Shown here: one piece after another, positions 17,096 to 27,769 of the stretch | Layout: each line of letters opens with the position of its first letter | Numbering within the stretch: position 1 is the stretch's first letter | Translations under genes and position numbers: made by a program | The notes under the pieces: generated by a model | Database searches by the model: none | Told to the model about the DNA's origin: nothing | What the model saw: only the letters and a program-made list of their open reading frames with translations | Assembly: GCA_016710365.1 (NCBI GenBank) | Contig: JADJVW010000041.1 | Span: 1 to 28,563 of the forward strand | DNA length: 28,563 bases | Origin: Candidatus Caldilinea saccharophila | GTDB taxonomy: Bacteria; Chloroflexota; Anaerolineae; Caldilineales; Caldilineaceae | Reading direction: 5' to 3'

Positions 17096-18046
17096 TTGTT
17101 TGAATTGGTTTTTCTCGGCACATCCGCTTCGGCGCCATCCGTCCAGCGCGGTCTGTCGTCGGCGCTGGTGATGGTCAACGAACATCGCTTCATGATCGAC
17201 TGCGGCGAAGGCACGCAGCGTCAACTGCTGCGCACGGGCCTCGGTTTCCGCCGGCTTGATAAGATTTTGCTGACGCACGGCCATCTTGATCATATTCTCG
17301 GACTGGGCGGTCTGGCTTCCACATTGGGCCGTTGGGAAGCGCTCGATGAATTAAATATTTATGGCGGCGCCATGGCGCTCCATCGCGTCCACATGCTGAT
17401 GGAAGTTGTCTTTGGACCCGGACAGATTCCCAATTCCGGTGTGTCGCTGAATGTGATCGAGCCAGGGGTTATCTTCGAGGATAAGGTATTCACCCTCACC
17501 GCGGCGCCGGTCCAGCACCGGGGGCCGGATTGTTTTGGCTTTCTCTTTGAAGAGAAGCCGCGGCGCCCATTCTTGCCAGCAATGGCTGAGGCATTGGGTA
17601 TTCCGCACGGCCCTGTGCGCCGCGACCTGGCGCTGGGGATTGCGGCCACGCTGCCCGATGGCCGCGTGGTGCAGCCGGAGGAGGTGCTGGGGGAGCCGCA
17701 GCGTGGCGCTAAACTCTTCTTTGTCGGAGATGTCAGCCACACTGGCCCGCTGCACAAGAGCGCCGAGGGCGCGGATCTGCTGGCTGTCGAGGCGACCTAT
17801 CTTGACGCCGACAAACAACTGGCGAAACAGCATGGTCATATCACCGCGACCGCCGCGGCGCGGCTGGCGCGCAATGCCGGCGTGCGCCAACTCGTACTTC
17901 ATCACGTCAGCCGGCGGTATACGACGCAGCAGGTGCTCGAAGAGGCGCAAGCCATCTTCCCGGATACGGTAGTCGCAAGCGATCTGGACAGCTTCGGCGT
18001 GCGCAAGGAAAAGGCCGTCACCGCGCGTAACCTGCGTCAGCGCTAG
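17096..18046 (+). CDS. rnz: Ribonuclease Z
   Basis: A 316-residue metallo-beta-lactamase-fold tRNA 3' processing endonuclease (EC 3.1.26.11), close to the usual 307. It starts MFELVFLGTSASAPSVQRG, the family N-terminus. Metal ligands line up with the Bacillus subtilis enzyme: His61, His63, Asp65, His66 (THGHLDH), His141, Asp212 (GDVSHT) and His270 (LHHVSRRY); the flexible-arm (exosite) region lies near 155-200. The start codon is TTG 17096 with GAGGG at 17086-17090 five bases ahead; the open frame extends upstream to 16898, but that part is non-homologous and covers the TetR promoter. It cuts after the discriminator base of tRNAs lacking encoded CCA, and the tRNA-Arg in this window lacks it. 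Confidence 0.92.
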   Translation: MFELVFLGTSASAPSVQRGLSSALVMVNEHRFMIDCGEGTQRQLLRTGLGFRRLDKILLTHGHLDHILGLGGLASTLGRWEALDELNIYGGAMALHRVHMLMEVVFGPGQIPNSGVSLNVIEPGVIFEDKVFTLTAAPVQHRGPDCFGFLFEEKPRRPFLPAMAEALGIPHGPVRRDLALGIAATLPDGRVVQPEEVLGEPQRGAKLFFVGDVSHTGPLHKSAEGADLLAVEATYLDADKQLAKQHGHITATAAARLARNAGVRQLVLHHVSRRYTTQQVLEEAQAIFPDTVVASDLDSFGVRKEKAVTARNLRQR

Positions 18047-18096
18047 CGACTATCAGCCACACACGCGGTCGAATCATTTGTGTATGAGGGAAGGAA

Positions 18097-19669
18097 TTGC
18101 AGAGCAACGTCCTGCGTCGGGTTGTCGTACACGACCGCTTTCAACTAGAGTTGAAACTTGGTTATCCGCTAAAGCAAGGCGCACAGACGCGCTACCGGAT
18201 CGAAACGTACCTTTTTGCGCCGCATTCGTTGGGAATCAACGCCGCCAACTACCCAGAACACGAATTCTTTCGCGACATCCAACATTATGTGCGGATGAAG
18301 ACGCCTAGCTTCAAGCTGCATGAGGTGCTGGAAAGCCCGCATTCTCCTTTGGTGCGCAGCGAAGCGTTGCTGCGCGAGCACGTAGGCGCGTTGACGCCCG
18401 CAACAGAAGATACGCTGCGCGATAGATTGCGCATTTTGCGCGCCGTGTTCAAAAGCGCCGCGCAGAATTATCTTGCGCCGTTGGCGCATGTTCCCACGCC
18501 CATGACGCAGGAGGCCGAAAAGCAGTTTATCGATCTTGTCTCTACGGCGATCGACTCCATTGACCAACTTGCACGCCGCTATCGCGCACTGTCCACTCAA
18601 TTGATCGAGGCCCGCGCCACTCCCGATTTATTGCGTGCGTTTCGGCTGACCGATGAATCGATCAGCATCTTGATCGAAGATCTGTTGCTGCGTGTTCATC
18701 AAATTGCCCACGCCTGGCTGTCTCCCCCGTTGCTGGCGAAATGGCAGGCGCGATTGGTCGCACGCGTGCGCGTCGAAATCGATTACCGCACCGCGCAGCA
18801 ATACCCTTCGGTCTTGCAAAAGGAGACGCGCGAGAGCTATATGCGGCGCGTGTCAGTGCTGAAGAAATTCACCTCCAGCGTGCTCTGGCTTTCGACTAGC
18901 ACGCGGCGCGAGGGTACGACGCTGGAGCAGGTGCTTTTTTGCTATCGTCGCCGGCGTCTCGATGATGTTCGCCACGTTGATCGCCTTCTATGCCCAGGCT
19001 GCCTATGATGAATTTACGCTGCCGGTTTTTATTGCACTGGTGGTGGGATATATGTTCAAAGATCGCATTAAAGAGACGGGCAGATCGCTCTCCTCCCGGC
19101 TGCTTGACCAGCGTCTTTACGATTACCGCACCATTATCGAGACGCAAGATGGGCGGCGTCAGCTAGGATATGTGCGTGAAAAGGCGACTTACCTGGCGTG
19201 GGCCGGCATCCCTTCTGAAGTGATTTCGGCGCGTGGCGCGGGCGTTCACGACGACCCGATGTTCGCCGGCAACAGGGAGACGGTGTTGCTCTATGCCAAG
19301 CTCGTCACGCTGCGCAAAGACGCGTTCGGATTTTTGTCGAAGGATGGGGTGGATATCACGACAATCAACGATATCATGCGCTTCGATGTGCGACCCTTTT
19401 TGCGCAAGATGGATGATCCTTACGAGGATCGTTTGATGCTCAAGGGCGACAAGGTGCGCATTGTACGTTGCCATCGCACCTATCATCTCAACCTGATTTC
19501 TGTCTTTGCAAGTGAAACGGGGAGTCAGACCTGCGAGCGCACCTTGATCGTGCTTGACCGCGAAGGCATCCAGCGTATTGAGCAATTTGATGCAGAAGGC
19601 CGGCCGTTTACGCTTCGCAGCTCGCGGCTTCCTTTACATCTGTCAGAATTTGCGGATAGTGAGGAGTGA
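18097..19669 (+). CDS. Membrane protein of unknown function, frameshifted
   Basis: About 523 residues once joined. It begins at TTG 18097 after GAGGGAAGG; a stop at 18085-18087 prevents an earlier start, and the next ATG is 66 codons in. The first 280 residues are soluble and helical (IETYLFAPHSLGINAANYPEHEFFRDIQHYVR, then RLRILRAVFKSAAQNYLAPL). Two membrane helices follow (AIVAGVSMMFATLIAFYAQAA and LPVFIALVVGYMF), then about 200 residues with KDRIKETGRSL and FLRKMDDPYEDRLMLKGDKV. The first frame fails at the T6 run 18935-18940; removing one T gives QVLFAIVAGVSMM. I do not recognise the family. It has a two-helix anchor with both ends probably in the cytoplasm. It stands alone, between rnz and a large palindrome. 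Confidence 0.7.
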
Positions 19670-19742
19670 GGAGGGAAGGAAGTAGGCAGTCCGGGATACT
19701 TGCGGGTCACTGATTTAGCGCAATGCTTCCAAGCGGGCAAAG

Positions 19743-19792
19743 TAAGATGCGTCACCTGACCAGGGTGCACCCTGGTCAGGTGACGCATCTTA
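19743..19792. terminator. 50-bp perfect palindrome, probable bidirectional terminator
   Basis: Bases 19743-19767 and 19768-19792 are exact reverse complements with no unpaired centre (TAAGATGCGTCACC... and its mirror). It lies between the convergent membrane-protein gene and groEL. T-rich tails are weak on both sides (TATATTACG on plus, CTTTGCCCG on minus). The size suggests a dispersed repeat used as a terminator. Confidence 0.6.
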
Positions 19793-19857
19793 TATTACGT
19801 AGTACGCATTACGCACTACAATCACGCATCATACATCGCGCACTACGCACTATTTAC
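19793..19857. repeat. Low-complexity TACGCA(C/T)TAC-type repeat
   Basis: Degenerate tandem units such as TACGCATTACGCACTAC, CACGCATCATACATCGCG and CACTACGCACTA fill the space between the palindrome and the groEL stop codon. The pattern has no coding potential and is typical of simple intergenic filler in this kind of genome. Confidence 0.5.
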
Positions 19858-21501
<1,644 letters not shown>

Positions 21502-21607
21502 AATGGTGATTCTCCTCTAAGCCTAGTTTTGCTCGCCTATAAATTGCAAATTTGTCCCCAGCGCCCCTGTCCTACACTTGTGGAACAAGGGTGTGCAGAG
21601 GCGTGAA

Positions 21608-21892
21608 CTACTCAACAACTGCCAGGACATCGCTTTCTTTGAGGATCAAGTATTCCTTGCCATCCAGCTTGACGGTTGTGCCGGCATAGCGTGCATAGAG
21701 CACCTTGTCGCTAACCTTGACGTCCATCTCGATGCGTTCGCCAGTGTCCTTGCGCGCACCCAAGGCTGCGATCACCTTGCCCTGTTGCGGTTTTTCTTTT
21801 GCAGTCTCCGGCAGGAAGATGCCCAACGAGGTCTGTTCTTCTTGCTCGACTGGTTCGACGACGATGCGGTCGCCTAACGGTTTCAGGTTCAT
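21608..21892 (-). CDS. groS: Co-chaperonin GroES (Hsp10)
   Basis: A 94-residue lid of the GroEL ring, the usual length. It starts MNLKPLGDRIVVEPVEQEEQTSLGIFLP, contains the mobile loop (EEQTSLGIFLPETAKEKPQQGKVIA) and ends KVLYARYAGTTVKLDGKEYLILKESDVLAVV, all classic. ATG 21892 has AAGGAGG about 8 bases ahead. It is the first gene of the groES-groEL operon, with promoter and CIRCE directly upstream. Two ATGs further upstream are not needed. Confidence 0.98.
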   Translation of the reverse strand: MNLKPLGDRIVVEPVEQEEQTSLGIFLPETAKEKPQQGKVIAALGARKDTGERIEMDVKVSDKVLYARYAGTTVKLDGKEYLILKESDVLAVVE

Positions 21893-21940
21893 TGTGGAGC
21901 CTCCTTGACATGAAAGTGTCTTGGTATGTTTCTAGAAAAA

Positions 21941-21981
21941 GAGCCGGTTAGCACTCTGATGTTTTGAGTGCTAACCGGCTC
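21941..21981 (-). promoter_or_regulatory. CIRCE operator with extended arms
   Basis: TTAGCACTC (21948-21956), nine bases, GAGTGCTAA (21966-21974): a perfect consensus CIRCE, the HrcA repressor site. The symmetry goes further, with GAGCCGG at 21941-21947 matching CCGGCTC at 21975-21981, so each arm is 16 bp. On the minus strand the element is followed by TTTTTC (21935-21940), which makes it look like an attenuator as well. Confidence 0.95.
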
Positions 21982-21982
21982 C

Positions 21983-22011
21983 ATCATAGCGCATAGAGTT
22001 CGGCTGTGCAA
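21983..22011 (-). promoter_or_regulatory. Sigma70-type promoter of groES-groEL
   Basis: On the minus strand TTGCAC (22006-22011), a 17-base spacer and TATGAT (21983-21988). Transcription would begin near 21975, inside the extended CIRCE, so HrcA would block the polymerase and the RNA leader would contain most of the stem. Confidence 0.75.
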
Positions 22012-22043
22012 GTAGCAGGAGCTTTAATTGCGCATGAAAACCG

Positions 22044-24244
22044 CTAACGCTTCATTAGAGTTTTGTTTGCGCGCAGTGTTTGTGCGTCGCGTAGCATCTC
22101 TTCTTCTTCGCTGGCATAGTCGCGCAGATCAAAGGCCGTATAGAGATCGCGGCTCTCGGCAAAGTAAGCTGAGGCTTGGTCAAGAGCATCTTGTGCGAGG
22201 GCCACGTGGCCAAGATTGTGCAGTGTGGCGGCAAGATCGGTCCAGGCGCCGCGCTTGCGCAAGAGCACCATGTCCAGCGTGTACCAAGTATGCGCTTGCG
22301 CGAAGTCGCCCCGCGCGTAGCAAACTGACCCAAGATTGTTGTAACACGCGCTGACGCCGGTCAGATCCTCATTCTTGTTGAACATGGTGAGTGCGTATTC
22401 ATAGGCTTCAATCGCTTCGTCGTAACGCTCCAGGGCTTCGAGCACCAACCCGACGTTGTTGTAGATGCTGGCAAGTAAATGCTTGTCGTCACCGCGCAGG
22501 GCAATGCGCAGCGATCTGCGGTGTTCGGCCAGGGCGCGCTCCGGCTGGTTGAGACTAAAGTAGGCGCTGCCCAGGTTCATGTAGGCCGTCGCCAATCCAT
22601 GTTGATCGCCTAGTTGGGCGACGCAATTGAACGCCCCCGTGAAATATTCGAGCGCGCGCCGCAGCTCGTCAAGAATGCGGTGTGAAGTGCCGAGATCGGT
22701 GTAGACATAGGCCAGATCCGCCAAAAGATCGCGTTCGTCAAAAATTGGCGCAGCGCGCTGGAGCCATCCAATGCCTTCCTCGACGCGCCCGAGGAAAAAA
22801 TATTGCTGCCCCATGTTGGTGAGCAACCAGGCATAGTCGCGCATGTTTTGCGTTGCCAGCGCCGCGACCGCACCGACGGTAAGCCAGCGCAGAATGCCGG
22901 GAGGGTGCCGCCAGAAAGCATAATGCGCCAGCGCCAGGGCATAGTCAACCGCCAGACGCAGGTCGGCGTAAACCGCGGATGATGTGTCCTGTGGCGCCAA
23001 TTTGGTAATCTCGCCGCATCGTCGCTGAGCATTGCTTCTGGCTCGCGCTGAAAAATGCGCGTGAGGCGGTTGCTACACCAATCCGCGCCGGCAAAGATGT
23101 TGCCCCAATCCAGATCGACTTCGCTCCACCGCTGCAGCGGCAACATCTGATATTGCTCGGCCTGCTTTACGTAAAATGCAGCGTGGCGGCGATCCCACTC
23201 CTCGCCAAGCATAGCGGTGTTTTCTTCCAGATAGCGACGCACGAGGGGATGGATGACGACGCGGCCGCGAAAGCGGTCGCGCTCGATCAGCGCGCGGTCG
23301 GCGAGTGCACTGACGGTGTGCGCGTAATCTTCGTGCGAGCCGAGATCGGCCCAGAAAAGTTCGCGCAGGGCAGGTTCGTACACGCCGCCCACCGCGCGCA
23401 CAAGGCGGTTGAGAAACACGCCGGCCGCGGGATTTTGCAGCGCGTACGTTTCGAGGGCAAAGGCGCAGATGCTACTGGCAGGCACCCCCCCGTCTGGCCC
23501 GCTGATGCCGCGGAAAATCGCGTCCAGTTCGGAGAAAGGAAATTCTTCCATCAGCCCAAAGATGAGGCGCATACAGATGGGATTGCCCCGCGCCGCTGCA
23601 TAGATAGCCTCCGCATGGGCGTGCGCCGCCGTCAGAACACGCTGTGGCGCACGCGCGGCGACAAACGCGTCCAGGTCTTCGCGCAGAATACCGTCCAGAT
23701 GAAGGTGCTGATGTTGTACCAGGGCGGCGATATTTGGATTGAACTTGCGATCGATCAGGATGATGCGGGACTGACCTTCGTTTTCATGTAGATGGCCGAT
23801 AATTTCTACCAACGTGGCGACTTCGCGCTCGGAGGCGCCGGCCAGTTTATCCAGAATCAGCAGGCGCCGGCGTTTGTATAGTTGTTCGAGGATGCTGATG
23901 CCCCACCGATTGTCGCTGGTGCGGGTGAGCGCGGTGCCGAGGACCGTGTCCATGGTGCGCACCACGTCGTAGAGGCGGAAAGGGCTGGCGCCGGCCGGGC
24001 TGACCTGAATGATGCCGTCGGAGAAGTCGTAATAGTGATTCCAGGCAGATGCAACCGCCAGTGTACTCTTGCCGGCGCCTTGTTCCCCACTGATGGCGAT
24101 CGCCGGCAGATCGTCACCGCCGGTGAGCCATTCGTGTATGGTGAGCAGGTGGCGACGGCTGCCGACAAAACCGTTCAGCCGGTAGAAAGTCAGGTTGTTG
24201 GAAATATGCCCTGATTCGACGAACTGCTCAAGGCTGTTGACCAT
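22044..24244 (-). CDS. STAND-type P-loop ATPase with TPR repeats, frameshifted
   Basis: About 733 residues after repair. Walker A GEQGAGKST is at residues 53-61, Walker B RRLLILDKLAG near 127-136; after the ATPase core come a winged-helix-like segment (ALIERDRFRGRVVIHPLVRRYLEEN) and a long array of TPR repeats (AYMNLGSAYFSL, SIYNNVGLVLEALERYDEAIEAYEYAL, CYNNLGSVCYARGDFAQAH). No effector or DNA-binding domain is visible; many relatives use TPRs to sense a partner. The break is at the TTT run 23001-23003 (AAA in the gene); adding one A gives NKLAPQDTSS. I chose ATG 24244, with AAAAGG seven bases ahead, rather than ATG 24301 without a site. Ends at TAG just before the groES promoter. Confidence 0.8.
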
Positions 24245-24349
24245 GGCATGGCCTTTTGATTCGGTAGTGTGTGCGGATGGGATGCTCCTCACGCGCGACA
24301 TAAACTGGACGCGTCGTGCCTGCGATCACTCGGGCTTGTGCGTGTGAGC

Positions 24350-24679
24350 CTAAATGATGATGCATGGGAAATCGCTGATGGCCGCAATCTCGTTTTGAAA
24401 TGCTTCTGCGTAGACCATAGCGCCGCTCAACCGGCTTAAATTGCGTTTTGCCGCACCGCTATCGATCAAGATCAGATCCGGACGCATCCGTTTGGCCAAC
24501 GTGTTGATGTTCACCTGGGTCACATTTTCTACGGCATCGACTTTGTCGATGACGCGATCGGTCACGGCTTTGGGGCGGTCGATGGTATCGGTGACAATCA
24601 CCTCGACGTTCGGATTCTTCTGAAGCTGGCGTAGCGCCTCGACGCCGGCTTCATCGGCGCCAATCAGCCATATGCGCAT
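24350..24679 (-). CDS. Small Rossmann-like (TrkA-N-type) protein
   Basis: A 109-residue protein. It begins MRIWLIGADEAGVEALRQLQKNPNVEVIV, a beta-alpha-beta start with the glycine-rich turn GADEAG, then TDTIDRPKAV with an acidic residue after strand 2, as in TrkA-N/RCK NAD-binding domains; later strands are DLILID and FPCIII. It is shorter than a full RCK domain (about 130). ATG 24679 follows GAGGGT. It sits 29 bases behind the anion transporter gene and before the STAND ATPase gene on the same strand, so a regulatory role on that transporter through nucleotide binding is a fair inference. No membrane segment. Confidence 0.7.
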   Translation of the reverse strand: MRIWLIGADEAGVEALRQLQKNPNVEVIVTDTIDRPKAVTDRVIDKVDAVENVTQVNINTLAKRMRPDLILIDSGAAKRNLSRLSGAMVYAEAFQNEIAAISDFPCIII

Positions 24680-24708
24680 TTTACCCTCGCTTTCCGACAG
24701 TCCGACAT

Positions 24709-26341
24709 TCAAATGAACCCAATCAAGCTGAGTAATGCAAAGTATGCAAAGACAAAGATTGCAGATGGCAAGCCGACCAACAGACCGCTTCGCAGTTGGC
24801 TTTTTGTATCGACCGCACCTGAAATTGCAACCAGTGTCATACGAGCAGACGAATTTGGCAACATATAACAGAGTGCCAGCGTAAAGACAAACGGCAGCAT
24901 CAGGCGAGTTGGGAAGATGTTGGTGGTAACCCCCAGGGTCACCAAAATCGGTGAAAGAATGGCGCCATAGGTCACACTGTTCATGAACTGGGTCAAAACA
25001 AAAGTGGAGGCGATGAGAATAGCTAGAATAGCCAGATATGGTAAACCGTTCAGCGCCGGCTCGATCAAGCTGACGATCCAATCGCTGGCGCCGGTTTTGT
25101 CCAGCGCATCACCCAACGAAAGGCCTGCCCCAATCACAAAGATGATGCCCCAATTGACGCCTTTCAGGTCGTCCCAGTCGATCAATTCTTCAATGGATAG
25201 CAATGCCACGGCCAAAATAGCAATCATGGCGCTGCTCAGCAGCGTGGTTGGCAATCCAAACCATTTCTCCAGCGTCGATCCCGAGACCCAGAGTACAATG
25301 GAAATGACCAGGACCCCAATGGTTTCACGTTCGGCATTATTCAACCCGCGGCGGCGCACCAATTCACGCAGGGTGGGGGTAAGATCCATGCGCAGGTTCG
25401 GCACGCGAAAGACGAGGAGGAGCATCGCCCACGTAATCGGTATCAGTCCCAGGACCACGGGAAAGCCATAGCTGATCCAGGATAGGAAACTGGAAGTCTA
25501 TGACTTGACTCAACTGGCCATTGGCAATGGCGTTTTCGCCGCTGCCCATGGGCGTACCGATACCGCCGATGCTGGCGCCATAGCCGATGGCCAACACAAG
25601 CACCGCAAGCATCCGTTTGGCCGCACTTTGATCCTGAATCTGCTGCGCGATGCTGATGGCAACCGGGATCAACATCGCCGCGGTGGCGGTATTCAATACC
25701 CACATGCTCAAGAACGCAGTCAGGGCAATCAAAATGAAAATCAAGCGGTGAAAGTCACCGCGACTCAAAATGATTGCATATAAGGCCAGCCGGCGCGTCA
25801 AGCCATGTTTGCGCATGGTTTCAGCCAAAAAGAGGCTAGCCAGGATCAAATAGATGACCGGGTCGGCAAATGGCGCAAAAGCACCGCGTGCCGTATCGAT
25901 GCCCAACGCAACCTGGGCAACCGGCACAAGCAAGGCGGCAATCGGCAATGGAACCGGCTGCAACGACAGAATCATACCGGTAAACACAAACAAGGCGAGC
26001 GCGCGGTGCGCCTCTGGCGTCAGTCCCAGCGGGGCAGGAATCATCAGCACAATGGCTGTTCCCCCAAGCACCAGCAGGAAGCGGCGCAGGTCAAACACTT
26101 TACGCGTGGCGACTTGCAGCGGCTGCTGGATGAGTTCCAGCGGCGTCAGGCGGCGTTGGATGCGTCGCTTGCTGGTGGTGGTGCGCGCCGTCGAATGCCG
26201 TCCGTCGGTGTGGAGAGGCTTTGCTGGCTGTGGCGCCGGGTCATCCGGCGACGGTTTCTCTCCCTCTGGCCCATCTGTGAGGGAATGCCAGGTCACTTTA
26301 TCGGGCAGCGCGGATTTCAAACGTGAGCGATGAACAGTCAT
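24709..26341 (-). CDS. DASS (SLC13) family anion transporter, frameshifted
   Basis: About 543 residues after repair, with roughly 11-12 membrane helices and a polar N-terminal extension of about 85 residues that is unusual for the family. The two signature sites are present: LNTATAAMLIPVAISIA (first SNT motif with NTATA) and TQFMNSVTYGAILSPI (second motif with NS). Relatives carry sulfate, succinate, citrate or other dicarboxylates with sodium, so the substrate cannot be named here. The break is at the AAA run 25497-25499 (TTT in the gene); dropping one base gives FQFLSWISYGFPVVLGL. ATG 26341 lies 40 bases after the TPR gene, and the Rossmann-like gene follows 29 bases on, so they may form one operon. 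The start is uncertain, as no strong ribosome site is seen. Confidence 0.85.
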
Positions 26342-26381
26342 GTGAGCTTTCGGTAGGGTGTAATCTGCGGCGGGCGCCTGC

Positions 26382-27527
26382 TCAACTGCCAGGAACGTCG
26401 CTGCAGAGTTTGACGCCGGTCAGCGCTGGTGCACTGTTGGGATTCTTTTCCAGCGCCTTTTGCAACCAAGGTTGCCCCAATTCGCATTCGCGCGGCTCTT
26501 TGTAGACGTGCGCCAAGCCAGCCGTGTAATAGTGTTCCTCGCGCGCGGCGTCGCCGATGAGTGGCAACCCTTTGTCGAAGGCCGCGGCTGCATCTTCATA
26601 GTTGCGTCGCGAGTAGAGCGCCATGCCAAGATGAACCAGCGCCGGCCCATAATTGGGATCGAGTTCCAAGGCGTCGTTGAGCGTGCGAATCGCGGCAAGA
26701 TGATCGCCCACATTATACAATCCCTCGCCCAGCGCGTCGAGCGTCACTGCGGTCTTGTTGGCATCGACGGCCGCGCGGTAAGCGAGCATGGCGTTCTGAA
26801 AGTCGCCCATCCCGACGCGGTAAATGCGCGCTTTTTCCAAATGGAGGTCAGCGCGTTGGGGCGCCTGCTTCAGCGCCTGATCCAACACCGCAATGGCGTC
26901 TTGATATTTGCCCAGTTTCTCCAGCAGATACGCACTATTGCGCAACGCCAGAGCGTGCTGCGGATCCAGCGCGAGCGCCTGGTCGATGTAGGTTTGCGCC
27001 TGGGTAAAATTGCCGACGTCGGCGTAGATCTCGGAGATGATCGCCAGCGTTTCCACGTTGTCCGGCTGCAACTCGTAGGCATCCAGCGCGTGTTCGAGCG
27101 CCGTCTCGTAGTCGCCCAGCCAATCCTCGCTTCGCGCCAACGCGGCCAGGGCATCGGGATCATTCGGCGCCAGGGCGACCGCATCCGAAGCCGTCGTGTG
27201 CGCCGCCGCCACATTGCTATTGATCATGTAGAGCCGCGACTTGACGACTAGCGGTTCTGGATTTTGTGGATCAAGCGCGGCCACGCGCTCGTAGGCCGTG
27301 AGCGCCGCCGCATAGTCGCCGCGCAACAATGCGGCCTCGGCATCGGCCAGAAATGACGTGGCGCTGCGGGTGGGTGTTGGCGTCGGCGCACTTGGGCGCT
27401 CCACAAGCCACCCGGGCTGTGTTTCATAGAGAATGACGGCCACAGCGGCCAACACAAACAACGGCCAAAACCGGCCGATCCCGCTTCTCCTGCGCCGCCG
27501 CGGTCGGTAATCACGGTCTAAGTACAT
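26382..27527 (-). CDS. Membrane-anchored TPR protein
   Basis: A 381-residue protein. A cluster of eight arginines near residues 7-14 (RDYRPRRRRRSG), one membrane helix (19-34, FWPLFVLAAVAVILY), a Thr-Pro linker (APTPTPTRS) and then about nine TPR repeats, e.g. AEAALLRGDYAAALTAYERVAALDPQNPEPL, up to ENPNSAPALTGVKLCSD. The positive-inside rule puts the repeats outside the cytoplasm. ATG 27527 follows TATACT (27535-27540) by only 7 bases and no ribosome site is seen, so the message may be leaderless. A longer open frame upstream runs to 27638 but is not conserved in type. First gene of the possible cluster with the DASS transporter; TPR scaffolds of this kind often assemble envelope complexes. 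No specific function known. Confidence 0.8.
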   Translation of the reverse strand: MYLDRDYRPRRRRRSGIGRFWPLFVLAAVAVILYETQPGWLVERPSAPTPTPTRSATSFLADAEAALLRGDYAAALTAYERVAALDPQNPEPLVVKSRLYMINSNVAAAHTTASDAVALAPNDPDALAALARSEDWLGDYETALEHALDAYELQPDNVETLAIISEIYADVGNFTQAQTYIDQALALDPQHALALRNSAYLLEKLGKYQDAIAVLDQALKQAPQRADLHLEKARIYRVGMGDFQNAMLAYRAAVDANKTAVTLDALGEGLYNVGDHLAAIRTLNDALELDPNYGPALVHLGMALYSRRNYEDAAAAFDKGLPLIGDAAREEHYYTAGLAHVYKEPRECELGQPWLQKALEKNPNSAPALTGVKLCSDVPGS

Positions 27528-27534
27528 GGCCGAT

Positions 27535-27540
27535 AGTATA
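27535..27540 (-). promoter_or_regulatory. Possible -10 element of leaderless TPR gene
   Basis: TATACT on the minus strand ends 7 bases before ATG 27527, so transcription would begin at or next to the start codon. The -35 region is not convincing. Confidence 0.35.
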
Positions 27541-27611
27541 ACATCAGATGCGCGAATGAGTTTCTCTTGCACAATCCTGCACACCATGTTATAAAGCAAG
27601 TGCAGTCGTCT

Positions 27612-27684
<73 letters not shown>

Positions 27685-27686
27685 TG

Positions 27687-27706
27687 ACCCACTAGTGATA
27701 GTGGGT
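27687..27706. repeat. Hairpin just after the tRNA
   Basis: ACCCACTA (27687-27694), loop GTGA, TAGTGGGT (27699-27706): an 8-bp perfect stem. It lies between the tRNA and its terminator. It may be a trailer structure or an arm of a recombination site. Confidence 0.5.
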
Positions 27707-27728
27707 ACGCCAGCTAAAACCACTGAAA

Positions 27729-27769
27729 AACCCGTGTCTTTTCAAGTGAAAGGCGCGGGTTATTATTTT
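27729..27769 (+). terminator. Intrinsic terminator of the tRNA
   Basis: AACCCG (27729-27734) pairs with CGGGTT (27756-27761), and the stem continues inward with a few G-U pairs to a 5-base loop (27743-27747), about 14 bp. TATTATTTT follows. This is a good intrinsic terminator. The TTG used as integrase start falls at the end of the T tract. Confidence 0.75.

Noticed and set aside
18935..18940. Programmed ribosomal frameshift on the T6 run.
   Set aside because: The needed shift is +1, not the usual -1 on such a run, and eight similar breaks in the window point to indel error instead.
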